Shown: positions 43,558 to 51,880 of the stretch, one piece after another | Numbering within the stretch: the stretch's first letter is position 1 | Layout of the letters: every line of letters starts with the position of its first letter | Assembly: GCA_043759595.1 (NCBI GenBank) | Contig: JAYVLG010000042.1 | Coordinates: 1 to 64,000, forward strand | Direction: 5' to 3' | DNA length: 64,000 bases | Origin: Sulfurirhabdus sp043759595 | GTDB lineage: Bacteria > Pseudomonadota > Gammaproteobacteria > Burkholderiales > SMCO01 | Made by a program: the position numbers and the translations under genes | The notes under the pieces: generated by a model | Database searches by the model: none | Told to the model about the DNA's origin: nothing | Seen by the model: only the letters and a program-made list of their open reading frames with translations

Positions 43558-43640
43558 AAACGGGAAACATCCCACAAAACGGAACGCGACAAGCGCTTTA
43601 TATAGTGCCCTTCAATCATGCTTAACTTAAAAGCGGCTCA

Positions 43641-44114
43641 ATGAAAGATACCTTCGCCATTTGTGTGGCAGATGAATCGGATGCACAAACCATCTCGGAA
43701 CTGATTAATAGTGTCGCACATTATTTTCTTGCAGACCCTTCCGGGGCGGGTGCCGAAGGATTTTTATCGAGCATTAACCAGGTAGCCATAGCGGAATACA
43801 TCACAAACCCCAGCTTCAGATACGTCATGGGATTTAAAGGTATCAACCTGGCTGGGGTAGCGGCATTGCGAGACAATCAACATTTCTATCATCTTTTTGT
43901 GCATCCTGATTATCAACGTCAGGGAGTGGCGACTCACCTGCGCCAGCACCTCCAGACTACGGCTATTGTCAAAGGCAATCCGGGAAAATTTACAGTCAAT
44001 TCATCGTTGAATGCCGTTCCGTTTTATACCCGATTCGGGTTTCAGCCCAATGCTGAACAGCAGATAAAAAATGGCATCCTGTTTCAGCCTATGCAATGGT
44101 TAACAGGTAGCTAA
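43641..44114 (+). CDS. GNAT-family N-acetyltransferase
   Basis: A 157-aa acetyltransferase. The acetyl-CoA-binding motif A reads LFVHPDYQRQGVATHLRQHL (Q/R-x-x-G-x-G/A pattern), preceded by the motif strand FKGINLAGVAALRDNQHFYHL. C-terminal VPFYTRFGFQPN is the usual end of the domain. The acceptor is unknown. A single gene in the accessory run. Confidence 0.88.
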   Translation: MKDTFAICVADESDAQTISELINSVAHYFLADPSGAGAEGFLSSINQVAIAEYITNPSFRYVMGFKGINLAGVAALRDNQHFYHLFVHPDYQRQGVATHLRQHLQTTAIVKGNPGKFTVNSSLNAVPFYTRFGFQPNAEQQIKNGILFQPMQWLTGS

Positions 44115-44156
44115 AGCAACCGTTACACCCCAAAAGCGAAAGGACCATACACTTTA

Positions 44157-44735
44157 ATGAAAGACACAGTGAAACATTTCCCTATCGGGTACCAACAAAT
44201 ACTTGAGGAAACAGTCAAAATTAAATTTGATCAATTGTCAGACCCATTGCCGGGGTCACTATTGGCTACACTTTCCGCTTCCAAGCCTAATGGACGATTC
44301 CTTGAGCTAGGCACTGGGAGCGGGTTATCTACTGCCTGGATACTTCATGGCATGGATGTTCATTCATCCCTTACAACTATAGATAACAACGAGGAACTGG
44401 TAGCTATCGCCAACAGGTACCTTGGTAATGACCAACGCGTCAGCTTTGTTGTTGGCCAAGCTGAAGAACTGATCAATAATACCGAGCCGGAATCCATTGA
44501 TTTTATTTTTGCTGATACCTGGCCTGGCAAATATCATCATCTGGAAGAAACATTGGCGTTATTAAAAAGTGGCGGACTCTATATTATTGATGACATGCTG
44601 CCACAAGACAACTGGCCTGATGGGCATGCTGATAAAGCCAGCAATCTTGTTCAATATCTTGAAGCCCGAGATGATTTTTTGATGACCCAAATAGGCTGGT
44701 CGACAGGGATCATCATTTGCACTAAAAGGGCTTAA
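44157..44735 (+). CDS. class I SAM-dependent methyltransferase
   Basis: A 192-aa O-methyltransferase-like protein. The SAM motif I is FLELGTGSGLSTAWIL (residues about 46-61), the acidic loop is TTIDNNEELVAIA, and motif IV-like IDFIFADTWPGKY with the GGLYIIDDMLP strand follows. It resembles caffeoyl-CoA-type methyltransferase folds. The substrate is unknown. Starts at ATG 44157; 42 bp after the GNAT gene. Confidence 0.85.
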   Translation: MKDTVKHFPIGYQQILEETVKIKFDQLSDPLPGSLLATLSASKPNGRFLELGTGSGLSTAWILHGMDVHSSLTTIDNNEELVAIANRYLGNDQRVSFVVGQAEELINNTEPESIDFIFADTWPGKYHHLEETLALLKSGGLYIIDDMLPQDNWPDGHADKASNLVQYLEARDDFLMTQIGWSTGIIICTKRA

Positions 44736-44794
44736 AGGTTCATCGTTTCGGCATGTACTTACTTACACACTAAATTCCTATTTTGAGGTTCATC

Positions 44795-45172
44795 TTGAAT
44801 GCTGCAACAGGAAATATACGATTAATTCTCCGCCTGGAAGGCCTTGCCATTCTGGTTGCTTCGACTTTTATGTACCACAAATTTAATTTTGCATGGCCAA
44901 CCTATTTTTGGTTTTTCCTTTTACCTGATGTGTCTTTTACAGGTTATTTGTTTGGCCCACGTGTCGGCGCTATTTCGTACAATCTTGCCCATAGTTATTT
45001 CGGCGCAATTGCTTTAACTATTGCGGGCGTAGTAATGGCAAACTCACTGGTACTTACTGGTGGGCTTATTTGGTGTTCACATATCGGTTTTGACCGTGCG
45101 CTTGGCTATGGATTGAAATATGCGCAGGGATTTAGTTACACCCATTTGGGTCAGATAGGTAAACAGGTTTAA
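44795..45172 (+). CDS. DUF4260 membrane protein
   Basis: A 125-aa polytopic protein with three or four spans and the DUF4260 signature LPDVSFTGYLFGPRVGA and the terminal GYGLKYAQGFSYTHLGQIGK. I choose TTG 44795 with GAGG at 44785-44788; TTG 44783 would add four residues. The function is unknown. A stand-alone gene between the methyltransferase and monooxygenase genes. Confidence 0.82.
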   Translation: MNAATGNIRLILRLEGLAILVASTFMYHKFNFAWPTYFWFFLLPDVSFTGYLFGPRVGAISYNLAHSYFGAIALTIAGVVMANSLVLTGGLIWCSHIGFDRALGYGLKYAQGFSYTHLGQIGKQV

Positions 45173-45392
45173 CTTACTGAGGCCCTCATGTTAACTATTA
45201 TCGCGTCTTGCTCCACGCTATCACCAACGGAATTACTATGAGGCTGGACAAATGAAAGCTACATAGATCGGCCGAGGATCTTTTTATTAATTTTTACATA
45301 TTAACATTTGACGATGTCATAATGATGATGCTTGCCGGTGAAAGCGTTTCACTCGTAATATTCTGCTATTTAGTACTATTCAAGGATTCTGT
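45173..45392. other. intergenic, no gene seen
   Basis: No start-supported frame. It is AT-rich near 45290-45370 and probably holds the promoter of the following gene; no clear -35/-10 pair stands out. Confidence 0.4.
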
Positions 45393-45743
45393 ATGTATTC
45401 AGCAACTTTCATTTTTGATAAGAAACAATTCGATGAAAAGTTTTATCAGCTTGATCTAGAAATTGCGGAAATCGCCAAAAAAACTGTCGGTTACATTGGT
45501 GAGGAAGCGTGGGAAAATCCTGATAATGGTCGTATTTCCAATGTATATTATTGGGAAACGCTTGATGGTCTTCAAGAATTAATGAAAAACCCTAAACATC
45601 AGGAAGCTAAAGCTGCACAGAGTAATTGGCTGAATGGTTACCAAGTCATAGTCTCTCAAGTTATACGCGCATATGGTGATGGTATTATTCAACACCCCAC
45701 ATCCGCATTTGTTAATTCCAATCACCCAAACGCTAACACATAA
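45393..45743 (+). CDS. antibiotic-biosynthesis-monooxygenase (ABM) domain protein
   Basis: A 116-aa small ferredoxin-like protein: MYSATFIFDKKQFDEKFYQL, VGYIGEEAWENPDNGRISNVYYW, LKNPKHQEAK. These match the ABM/heme-degrading monooxygenase-like group. Substrate and cofactor are unknown. The spacing to neighbours suggests a stand-alone unit. Confidence 0.82.
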   Translation: MYSATFIFDKKQFDEKFYQLDLEIAEIAKKTVGYIGEEAWENPDNGRISNVYYWETLDGLQELMKNPKHQEAKAAQSNWLNGYQVIVSQVIRAYGDGIIQHPTSAFVNSNHPNANT

Positions 45744-45791
45744 CCGGCACGAAATTACAGAACCCATGGTTTCTGCTACGTTAACTATAAA

Positions 45792-46223
45792 ATGAAGAGA
45801 CTTGCGCTTTTATTCATAGGTATTTATCAACGACATATTTCGCCACACAAAGGCTTTACCTGTGCATATAGATCACATACAGGTCTGGCCAGTTGCTCGG
45901 CTTTAGGCTTTCGCGCTATTCAACGCTTTGGCGTCTTGGGCGGGATTGTCATTCTGCGAAAACGACTGGATAAATGTAGCGAAACGCATCACCGTCACCT
46001 TGCCACACATCGGGATTGGCACCGACAAGGAGGATTTTGTGACTTGCCTTGCGATCTGCCATGCGATACTAGTTGTTCAGACGCAGGATGCAATCTGCTA
46101 TCAAACTGTGGCTCGCCAGGTGATTGCAGGGACTTTTGGTCATCACGCAAAAAGCGGGGCAAGGAACAATGGGTCCATATAGCACCCAACACCCAGCATA
46201 ATCGAGCCGCAAAAAAACATTAA
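45792..46223 (+). CDS. yidD: YidD-like membrane protein insertion efficiency factor with Cys-rich tail
   Basis: A 143-aa protein. Residues 1-60 match YidD: IGIYQRHISPHKGFTCAYRSHTG, then SCSALGFRAIQRFGVLGGIVILRKRLDKC. The usual yidD lies between rnpA and yidC; none of those genes is here, so this is an orphan copy. A His/Cys-rich C-terminal extension follows (HHRHLATHRDWHRQGGFCDL...CDTSCSDAGC), ending in a basic patch (RKKRGKEQW). The tail could bind metal or be decorative; it is not in classic YidD. Confidence 0.8.
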   Translation: MKRLALLFIGIYQRHISPHKGFTCAYRSHTGLASCSALGFRAIQRFGVLGGIVILRKRLDKCSETHHRHLATHRDWHRQGGFCDLPCDLPCDTSCSDAGCNLLSNCGSPGDCRDFWSSRKKRGKEQWVHIAPNTQHNRAAKKH

Positions 46224-46255
46224 TCTTGCGACAAAACCAACCAAGGCGTACAAGC

Positions 46256-47023
46256 ATGCAAGCTGACAACTTCGAACTTCAAAACTACCTCAACCGAATT
46301 GGTTTTTACGGCGATGCACAAGCCGATATTGCCACTGTTACCAATATGATGAGGTGTCAGTTATTTTCTGTGCCATTTGAAAATCTGGATGTTCAGGCCG
46401 GGAAAGTAGTCTCTCTGGTTCCGGAGGAAATCGTTGACAAGATTCTTAATCGAAATCGTGGCGGTTACTGTTACGAGGTTAATGGGCTTTTTGCCATGGC
46501 GCTGCAAGCATTAGGTATTCCTTACCAGTTTGTTGCTGCACGACCTATGTTTTACCCTGTTAAAAGGCCAAAAACGCACATGGCTATTGTGCTGAAACTG
46601 GATGGCGAAGAATGGCTGTGTGATTTGGGATTTGGCAGTTATGGCATCAGAGCACCTATGCAGCTAAATATCCTGGATGTTAACGTCAAACAGGATTCAG
46701 ATACATTTATGTTGAGCAAAACAACGGAACACGAATATTTATTAAAAGCGCTCGTTGAAGGAGAATGGGCCAATCAGTTTGCGTTTGATCTCTCTCCACA
46801 AGAGTGGATTGATTTTACCCCTGCCAATTACCTCAATTCCACACACCCTGATGCTATTTTTGTTAAAAAATTACTGGTTGTCCTTCATAACCCAGCTGGG
46901 AGAACCATATATTTCGACAATATACTTAAAACCATCAAAAATGGAAAAGTGGAAAAATTATCCATTGCGCCAGAAAATCGTGATGCCATTTTGGCCGACA
47001 AGTTTAAACTGACTGATTTTTAG
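46256..47023 (+). CDS. arylamine N-acetyltransferase
   Basis: A 255-aa NAT-family enzyme transferring acetyl groups from acetyl-CoA to arylamines or hydrazines. The catalytic triad is visible: Cys in RGGYCYEVNG, His in KTHMAIVLKL and Asp in CDLGFGSYG. I choose ATG 46256 (MQADNFELQNYLNRIGF), with AAGG upstream; an ATG at 46226 adds ten Arg-rich residues. It closes the run of small accessory enzymes. Confidence 0.92.
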   Translation: MQADNFELQNYLNRIGFYGDAQADIATVTNMMRCQLFSVPFENLDVQAGKVVSLVPEEIVDKILNRNRGGYCYEVNGLFAMALQALGIPYQFVAARPMFYPVKRPKTHMAIVLKLDGEEWLCDLGFGSYGIRAPMQLNILDVNVKQDSDTFMLSKTTEHEYLLKALVEGEWANQFAFDLSPQEWIDFTPANYLNSTHPDAIFVKKLLVVLHNPAGRTIYFDNILKTIKNGKVEKLSIAPENRDAILADKFKLTDF

Positions 47024-47409
47024 GCGATACAGAACACTATCATGACTTGACTGTGCAAAAGAATATAGCAGAGCTTGGGGTTACTTTGCCCAGCTCGCAA
47101 ATAGTCGGCAATGCTGTTTTTGCTGTTTAGCCAAAAATTCTGCTAAGTGGCTGGCGCTTTCTGGTTTTTGACAATATTTAAAATTCAGGAGCCGCTTAAT
47201 TAACCGCAGAGGCGCTGAGGCGCGGAGAAAGACAAGGCTTTGTGAGAGCATACAGCCTCGCCAGATAACAAAGCATCACCGCTTTATGTTAAATGGCACT
47301 TCAACTCTGCGCCTCTGCGCCTCCGCGGTGAATATACAACGTTTCGCAAGCCTCCTGAAAAACACACCAACGTGTTGTTACAGCTGTTCAAAGAAAAATT
47401 AGTAAGCAG
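47024..47409. other. intergenic region with a full inverted-repeat element
   Basis: No gene. It contains the most complete copy of the GCGCAGAGGCGC-type element (47190-47380), described separately, and the 3' end of the - strand cNMP gene follows. Confidence 0.6.
47190..47380. repeat. GCGCAGAGGCGC-type inverted-repeat element, both arms
   Basis: Left arm ACCGCAGAGGCGCTGAGGCG (from 47202) and right arm TCTGCGCCTCTGCGCCTCCG (from 47306) are imperfect inverted copies. The left arm matches 39076-39122. The right arm, with its downstream AAACACAC segment, matches 51617-51690. It has no coding capacity. It is a widespread type of non-autonomous palindromic repeat. Confidence 0.75.
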
Positions 47410-47922
47410 TTACTTATAACCTGCACCATAAAGGTAATGGGAGAATTGCGCAAAGTCACTGCTGACCCGGCGGAACAGGTTATCCAGACTGATAATGGCC
47501 TGCTCTACAATATTGATTGCAATATAAGGCTGCTCTACTTTCATGCGTTTATACATGGCGCGCGATAATTTGAGCACCTGGGTTTTAGGTGCTTTAGCAA
47601 CCAGACGAACTGAACGAGGCTGTTTATCAAAGAAAGACATGACGCCAACCAGACCACCTGAAGCAGCGCGAACCACTTCACCTTCTTCTCCGCGTTCGTC
47701 AAACGTCACTGCGATTTCACCTTTGACCACCAGGTACAATGAATCGCCCACATCACCAATATCCGACAAAATCTCGCCTTTTTTCAAATCCATTAACGTC
47801 AAATAGCCTAACAGTATGTGAATTTCCCCAATTGTCAGGGAATCGCATAAATGTTGATGGCTTAGAAACTGTGTTAAGTGAATTTGATCCAGATCAGTGC
47901 TTGCGGCCTCTTTCGATGGCAT
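47410..47922 (-). CDS. cyclic-nucleotide-binding (Crp-like) domain protein without HTH
   Basis: A 170-aa protein consisting of one cNMP-binding domain (LKKGEILSDIGDVGDSLYLVVKGEIAVTFDE; GGLVGVMSFFDKQPRSVRLVAK). A short helical C-terminus (QAIISLDNLFRRVSSDF) follows instead of a DNA-binding helix-turn-helix. In the ligand pocket the usual GE..GE/RSA..A pattern is changed to GLVGVMSF...PRSVRLVA, so cAMP binding is doubtful. Role unknown; a stand-alone - strand gene. Confidence 0.8.
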   Translation of the reverse strand: MPSKEAASTDLDQIHLTQFLSHQHLCDSLTIGEIHILLGYLTLMDLKKGEILSDIGDVGDSLYLVVKGEIAVTFDERGEEGEVVRAASGGLVGVMSFFDKQPRSVRLVAKAPKTQVLKLSRAMYKRMKVEQPYIAINIVEQAIISLDNLFRRVSSDFAQFSHYLYGAGYK

Positions 47923-48190
47923 GTTTGTTCTTCCTTAGCTAATCACAAAAGACTATTATATGCGCCGAAACCAACCACAGCAAAACCTTGCAGGCTTTGC
48001 ACCGCTTTCAGGTTGATTTTCATACATTCTTGCTTCTTATTTTCCACTAATTTGCCTTGATAATGTTGCATTTAAAGTTGGTGATATGTCATTTTTATTG
48101 TAGATACAGCATTACACTCTCACCCTCGCCTTTGAACCAACCCACAACACCCTTGCAATTCAGTTAATTCTTACCCTTGCCGAGCGCACA
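47923..48190. other. intergenic, no gene seen
   Basis: No frame with start signals on either strand. It is upstream of the - strand cNMP gene and downstream of the SoxB-like gene terminator; AAGGAAG on the minus strand precedes the cNMP ATG. Confidence 0.4.
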
Positions 48191-48222
48191 AAAAAAAACG
48201 GCCCGGAGATTACCCGGGCCGC
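48191..48222 (-). terminator. rho-independent terminator of the SoxB-like gene
   Basis: On the - strand, CGGCCCGGG...CCGGGCCG forms a GC-rich stem around TAATCT, followed by a run of eight or more T (A-run at 48190-48198 on the + strand). It lies 45 bp past the stop of the 48266-50353 gene. Confidence 0.92.
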
Positions 48223-48265
48223 GAAAGGTTTGCCTTACGAATGTTTTTTTACGTTGCCTCGCCTA

Positions 48266-50353
48266 TTAAATCAGAGGACAGGTTGCGGGCGATGCGCCTT
48301 TGATCGGCTGAATCATCTTGAAGTTATAGCCAGGTGGGTTGATGGTGGGCAGACGCTTCACCGTCAGGCGATGGATCGGCAGGTTAGTGCTGGTTACCAA
48401 ACCACCCAGGTTGCCCTTCAGATACTTGACAACTGCCTCACTGACGTCCATCACGTCCAGACTGTTAGGCAGCGGAGTACCGGCAGCCACACCCGGACCA
48501 GCGACCTGGACGATAGTGCCATCTGTCTTCACAACCTGAATCGCGCGGCCGCGGCAGGGGTTGCAGTTGTTGATTGTGACAGGATCATCTGCAAACCAGT
48601 AGCCAGTAACCGTGTAGCCACCGTGAGGTGCGGCACCTGTAGAAGGCAAGCACTGCTGGTAGGTCGAGCTGGTAGTGCGGTTGTCGTAGAGCTCGTGGTC
48701 GTCCATTGCAACGCCGTTGACTTTGATATTGCTGCCGCGATTAGTGCTCCAAGGCGCGGTTGGATTCGCTAGAGTCGGCCCGGTAAGAAGCGTCGGGGGA
48801 GAGACCATGAAGCCGTCGCACGCATCCACATCATAGTTCACGCCGTGGTAGCCAAACATCCAGCCACCCGTCCAGTTGCCGGGATTCGGATCGAAAGTTC
48901 CACCAATCGATTGTTCGATCGCGAATTTCAGGTCAGCACCACAGGCCCTGTCGGTCCTGCCAAGCTTGGATGCAATGGGGATATAGTGGTAGATATCCTC
49001 CATGGTAATAGCGCCACCCGGGGACACGTGAGTGCCATAGCGGAAGCCACGCAGGGACGACGACTGAGCCTGGCCAATGGCAGCCATGGCATCGGCGATC
49101 AAGTCATGGGACGTGCCTTCGACCACGCCTGGCATGTCCTCAGTCACGAAGTTGGAGCGATGCAGACCCACCTGGGTATAGGCGATTACCTCGTCCACTG
49201 GACGCATTAGCATGGTGGTATTTCCACCCACTGACACAGTCTGGCCGGGCACGAAAGTACCCGTCACGAAGGGCGCGCGCGCCTTCACAATCCTGGCAGC
49301 AGTGGCCAAGTCCGGAATAATGTCGCTGGTGATAACGTTCTGTTTAAAAGCCCACTTGGTGATCACGCCGTTCAACACTGTCAAGTCCATTTTGCCAAGG
49401 ACAGTGCCGTCCTGACCTTCCTCGACAAGCAGGGTCTTGTGACCATCAGGGTTCGTAGCAACGATTGGAGCAACTGTTTTCTCGTGCATATCGGAGTTCA
49501 TGATCACGTCTGGAGCGGGAGCGAGGGTCTCAGCGATCTGAACGTCACGTCCCAGTTCCAGTTCAGAGATCATGACCACCACATCCGCCTTCTCGACTTT
49601 GCGTAGCTTGTCGACAAAGCATGGCACTTCGGTCTTGCCATCGGTGAACAGGTAGTTCTTGGTGACGATGGTGCCGACAGCATTGATAGCGCGCGCCGTG
49701 GTCATACCCAGGATACCCACCTTCACGTTACCGACCTGCTTGGTCATATAAATGGGCAGCACACGCTTGAGCGGACGAACCAAGCCGGTGGCCGGATCAG
49801 TTGCCGTCGCACCGCACACGGCTGTGTCGTCAAACTGGTTGGTGTAGTAAAGGTTGGCGGCCATAGCATTCCAATTAGCGAGCGGAGCAACAGCTGCGGT
49901 TGTCGCAGTAGCCGGGGTGCCCTTGAATAGCTCCTCGAAGCGAGCAGGGCCGTAGAGGAAGTCCCAGTTGCCCGGGGCAAAGGCGGTATAACCGAACGGG
50001 TTGAGTACATCGACCATAGCTTGTCCGCGGCTGAACAGGGCCTCACCGGAACCTTGAACAGTATCACCGGTGTTGAACAGCAGAGAGTGGTCGTAAGCCT
50101 TGCAGCCACTGCAATCAGCGTACGTGGAAGCCGTGCGGAACTCTTTGATCTTAGTATACATGCGTGCCAGGCCGCCTTCCCAGTACTTGCCAATGGCATC
50201 ACTGCGCAGATTAGGGCGCGGCAGCATGTGTCCGTGAATGTCGCCGGTTTGAAGCAGGGTCACAGTGCCTGATCCGGCCTGAACCGGTGATATTGCCCCG
50301 GCTATTGCAACGCCAAGCAGCGCAGTCGCTGCTTTTAATTGAATGTTACGCAT
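48266..50353 (-). CDS. SoxB/5'-nucleotidase-like metallophosphoesterase, secreted
   Basis: A 695-aa periplasmic protein with signal peptide (MRNIQLKAATALLGVAIAGA..., cleavage after VQA at 26). The N-terminal metallophosphoesterase has TGDIHGH (D38, H40), NTGDTVQGSG (D97) and GNWDFLYG (N129; Trp replaces the usual His). Later His motifs are altered: SELELG where SHNG-type is usual and NSDMHEKT where GHTHD is usual. The C-terminal nucleotidase domain follows (VEGTSHDLIADAMA; AITMEDIYHYIPI). The DIHGH, GDTVQGS and GNWDFLYG spacing resembles SoxB thiosulfohydrolases and the UshA family. No other sox gene is nearby, so thiosulfate oxidation cannot be claimed. Isolated gene with its own terminator. 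Confidence 0.8.
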   Translation of the reverse strand: MRNIQLKAATALLGVAIAGAISPVQAGSGTVTLLQTGDIHGHMLPRPNLRSDAIGKYWEGGLARMYTKIKEFRTASTYADCSGCKAYDHSLLFNTGDTVQGSGEALFSRGQAMVDVLNPFGYTAFAPGNWDFLYGPARFEELFKGTPATATTAAVAPLANWNAMAANLYYTNQFDDTAVCGATATDPATGLVRPLKRVLPIYMTKQVGNVKVGILGMTTARAINAVGTIVTKNYLFTDGKTEVPCFVDKLRKVEKADVVVMISELELGRDVQIAETLAPAPDVIMNSDMHEKTVAPIVATNPDGHKTLLVEEGQDGTVLGKMDLTVLNGVITKWAFKQNVITSDIIPDLATAARIVKARAPFVTGTFVPGQTVSVGGNTTMLMRPVDEVIAYTQVGLHRSNFVTEDMPGVVEGTSHDLIADAMAAIGQAQSSSLRGFRYGTHVSPGGAITMEDIYHYIPIASKLGRTDRACGADLKFAIEQSIGGTFDPNPGNWTGGWMFGYHGVNYDVDACDGFMVSPPTLLTGPTLANPTAPWSTNRGSNIKVNGVAMDDHELYDNRTTSSTYQQCLPSTGAAPHGGYTVTGYWFADDPVTINNCNPCRGRAIQVVKTDGTIVQVAGPGVAAGTPLPNSLDVMDVSEAVVKYLKGNLGGLVTSTNLPIHRLTVKRLPTINPPGYNFKMIQPIKGASPATCPLI

Positions 50354-50837
50354 AGAATCGCTTTATCCTTTTAAAAGTTGTTGAAAGGTGAGGTGTTGCC
50401 AGCCCGATTTCTTGCCGAAGGCATGACCTCATCATGATCATTTCAAGCAAAATGTATACCTATGCATATTTTTGCTCTGCGTATCGCCTGCAATACTGTA
50501 TAGACAAGCAAATAAATATAATTAATAGAATTAGTTGGCGTTAATACTTTTGTAAAATAAATAGACTTAAAATATAATTGCGCAAAAAATTTATAGAAAA
50601 TCGGGCGGAAATTCATGCCCGAAATGATAATACTTACCCGAAAAGTAACTGCGAAAATTGCAGGTATCTTGGTCTACTCGCAGTTAGGAGGGTGTGTTTG
50701 AATCCGTTGTTACTGTTCTCGCCGCCTTATCCTCGCCGCCTTGCTTTCCTTTTAATTTTCCATCATAAGGTTTAAACCACTAGCTTTAGCCGGTTAGCTT
50801 TAGCTACGATAAAATGCCGCATAAAAGGAGGTGCGTC
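50354..50837. other. AT-rich intergenic region, left flank of an IS remnant
   Basis: No gene. The part next to 50353 is the promoter region of the SoxB-like gene. Around 50776-50812 the motif AGCTTTAGC occurs twice (CTAGCTTTAGCC / TTAGCTTTAGCT), a pattern seen at IS200/IS605 left ends just before the transposase. Confidence 0.5.
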
Positions 50838-51238
50838 ATGGAATGTAGATATTGTTGTCATAAGGCTTTTCAAATTGAGTATCACTTTGTATGGGTGACG
50901 AAGTACCGTTACAAAGTACTGAGAGGAGAGATTGCGGAACCCACTCGGGAGTTGCTGCAAAAGGCCTGCGAAGCCTTTTAGATCAGCATAGTAAAAAGAT
51001 TGGCGAGCATGGATCATGTGCACATTCTGGCTAGTTGCGCACAGACCATGGCGCCAAGCGAGATTATGAGGCGGATCAAGGGGCGCACATCGAGCTGCTG
51101 TTCGAAAAGTTTCCGCTCCTGAAAAAGAAATATTGGGGCAGGCACTTTTGGTCAAGAGGGTACTTTTGTGCCACGGCAGATCAGATGACGAAAGATCTGT
51201 TAAAAACCAGTTTTACCATTCCATACGCCAGCGACTGA
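50838..51238 (+). pseudogene. decayed IS200/IS605 transposase (TnpA, Y1-HUH)
   Basis: ATG 50838 behind AGGAGG starts a TnpA-like product (FQIEYHFVWVTKYRYKVLRG). It stops at TAG after about 47 codons, then reads on in the same frame through the HUH motif MDHVHILASC and IMRRIKGR. It then shifts frame (about 51045-51075) to KKKYWGRHFWSRGYFCAT. The catalytic Tyr region is not recognisable. With one stop and one frameshift it is not functional. IS200/IS605 elements use single-strand transposition and would need a partner in trans. Confidence 0.85.
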
Positions 51239-51260
51239 ATATACGACGATGGGGTGGTGC

Positions 51261-51464
51261 CATGCTTCTACACCCAGATAAAGACCTTCCAATGATAGTA
51301 ATAGCGCGCATTGAGCCAATGCCTAGATCAGCTAATACGCTGGCGAAACCGAGACCATGAATTAAGCCGAAGAAAAACGCAACTATCCAGCGTCCGCCTA
51401 CGAACAGGGAGATGTTATTTAACGCGACTAACACGACTGAGGCGGCAATCGCTGATTTTACCAA
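51261..51464 (-). pseudogene. hupE/ureJ-like gene fragment beside the IS remnant
   Basis: On the - strand the segment VALNNISLFVGGRWIVAFFF and GLIHGLGFASVLADLGIG matches the internal region of HupE/UreJ_2 membrane proteins. Both ends are missing; the frame then runs into sequence belonging to the IS remnant. The gene was probably broken by the insertion or by deletion next to it. Confidence 0.75.
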
Positions 51465-51616
51465 TCACGTTTGAAGAGCTACCCTAGCGTTGCTAGGCTT
51501 AAAGTGACCGAATGCGCTACCATAAAAGCGCTGACATACGGAGAAAACAATACGTTATGAGCGCATTTAGCGCCGCGTTATAGCAAAAAAAACATCACAA
51601 ATATACTATTTTTTGG

Positions 51617-51690
51617 CACATTAACTTTGCGCCTCTGCGTCTCAGCGGTGAATATGAAAAGTTGCCTAAACCGCTCGATAAACACACAAA
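51617..51690 (-). repeat. right-arm copy of the GCGCAGAGGCGC-type element
   Basis: TTGCGCCTCTGCGTCTCAGC followed by GGTGAATAT and, 40 bp on, AAACACACAAACC matches 47304-47380 with scattered mismatches. The left arm is absent. It lies between the hupE fragment and the GST operon. Confidence 0.7.
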
Positions 51691-51814
51691 CCAGTTCATG
51701 ATTGACTAGAAAATATCGCTCGCTTAGTAGGATGAGCATAATTGATATTCAGGAACTATTCTATTTTTTTGAATATTTTGTGAGTGAAAATGAACAGAAG
51801 AAATATGCAGGTTA

Positions 51815-51850
51815 GCAAGTTCCCTCTACCTCGTGGGAGAGGGAACTTGC
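51815..51850. terminator. 13-bp perfect hairpin after the GST operon
   Basis: GCAAGTTCCCTCT (51815-51827) and AGAGGGAACTTGC (51838-51850) pair perfectly around a 10-base loop, 30 bp past the stop of the - strand GST gene. No long T-tract follows, so it is either a terminator with a weak tail or a short repeat. Confidence 0.45.
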
Positions 51851-51880
51851 GACTATTCGGTTATTTTAGGAATTGGCATT

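Larger units (their letters stand above)
51465..51880. other. intergenic region with repeat arm and hairpin
   Basis: No gene. It contains a right-arm copy of the GCGCAGAGGCGC-type element (51617-51690) and a 13-bp perfect hairpin (51815-51850). The GST gene on the - strand ends at 51881. Confidence 0.55.

Noticed and set aside
42257..47023. Integron gene-cassette array
   Set aside because: The gene types fit cassettes, but no integrase is seen. The intergenic gaps do not share a conserved attC pattern (RYYYAAC...GTTRRRY); the hairpin at 43175-43219 lacks these cores.
48230..48772. 180-aa ORF opposite the SoxB-like gene
   Set aside because: It is an antisense shadow of the strong - strand gene and has no start signal.
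51815..51850. Confident terminator
   Set aside because: The stem is perfect but no T-tract follows on the relevant strand, so only a low-confidence call is made.
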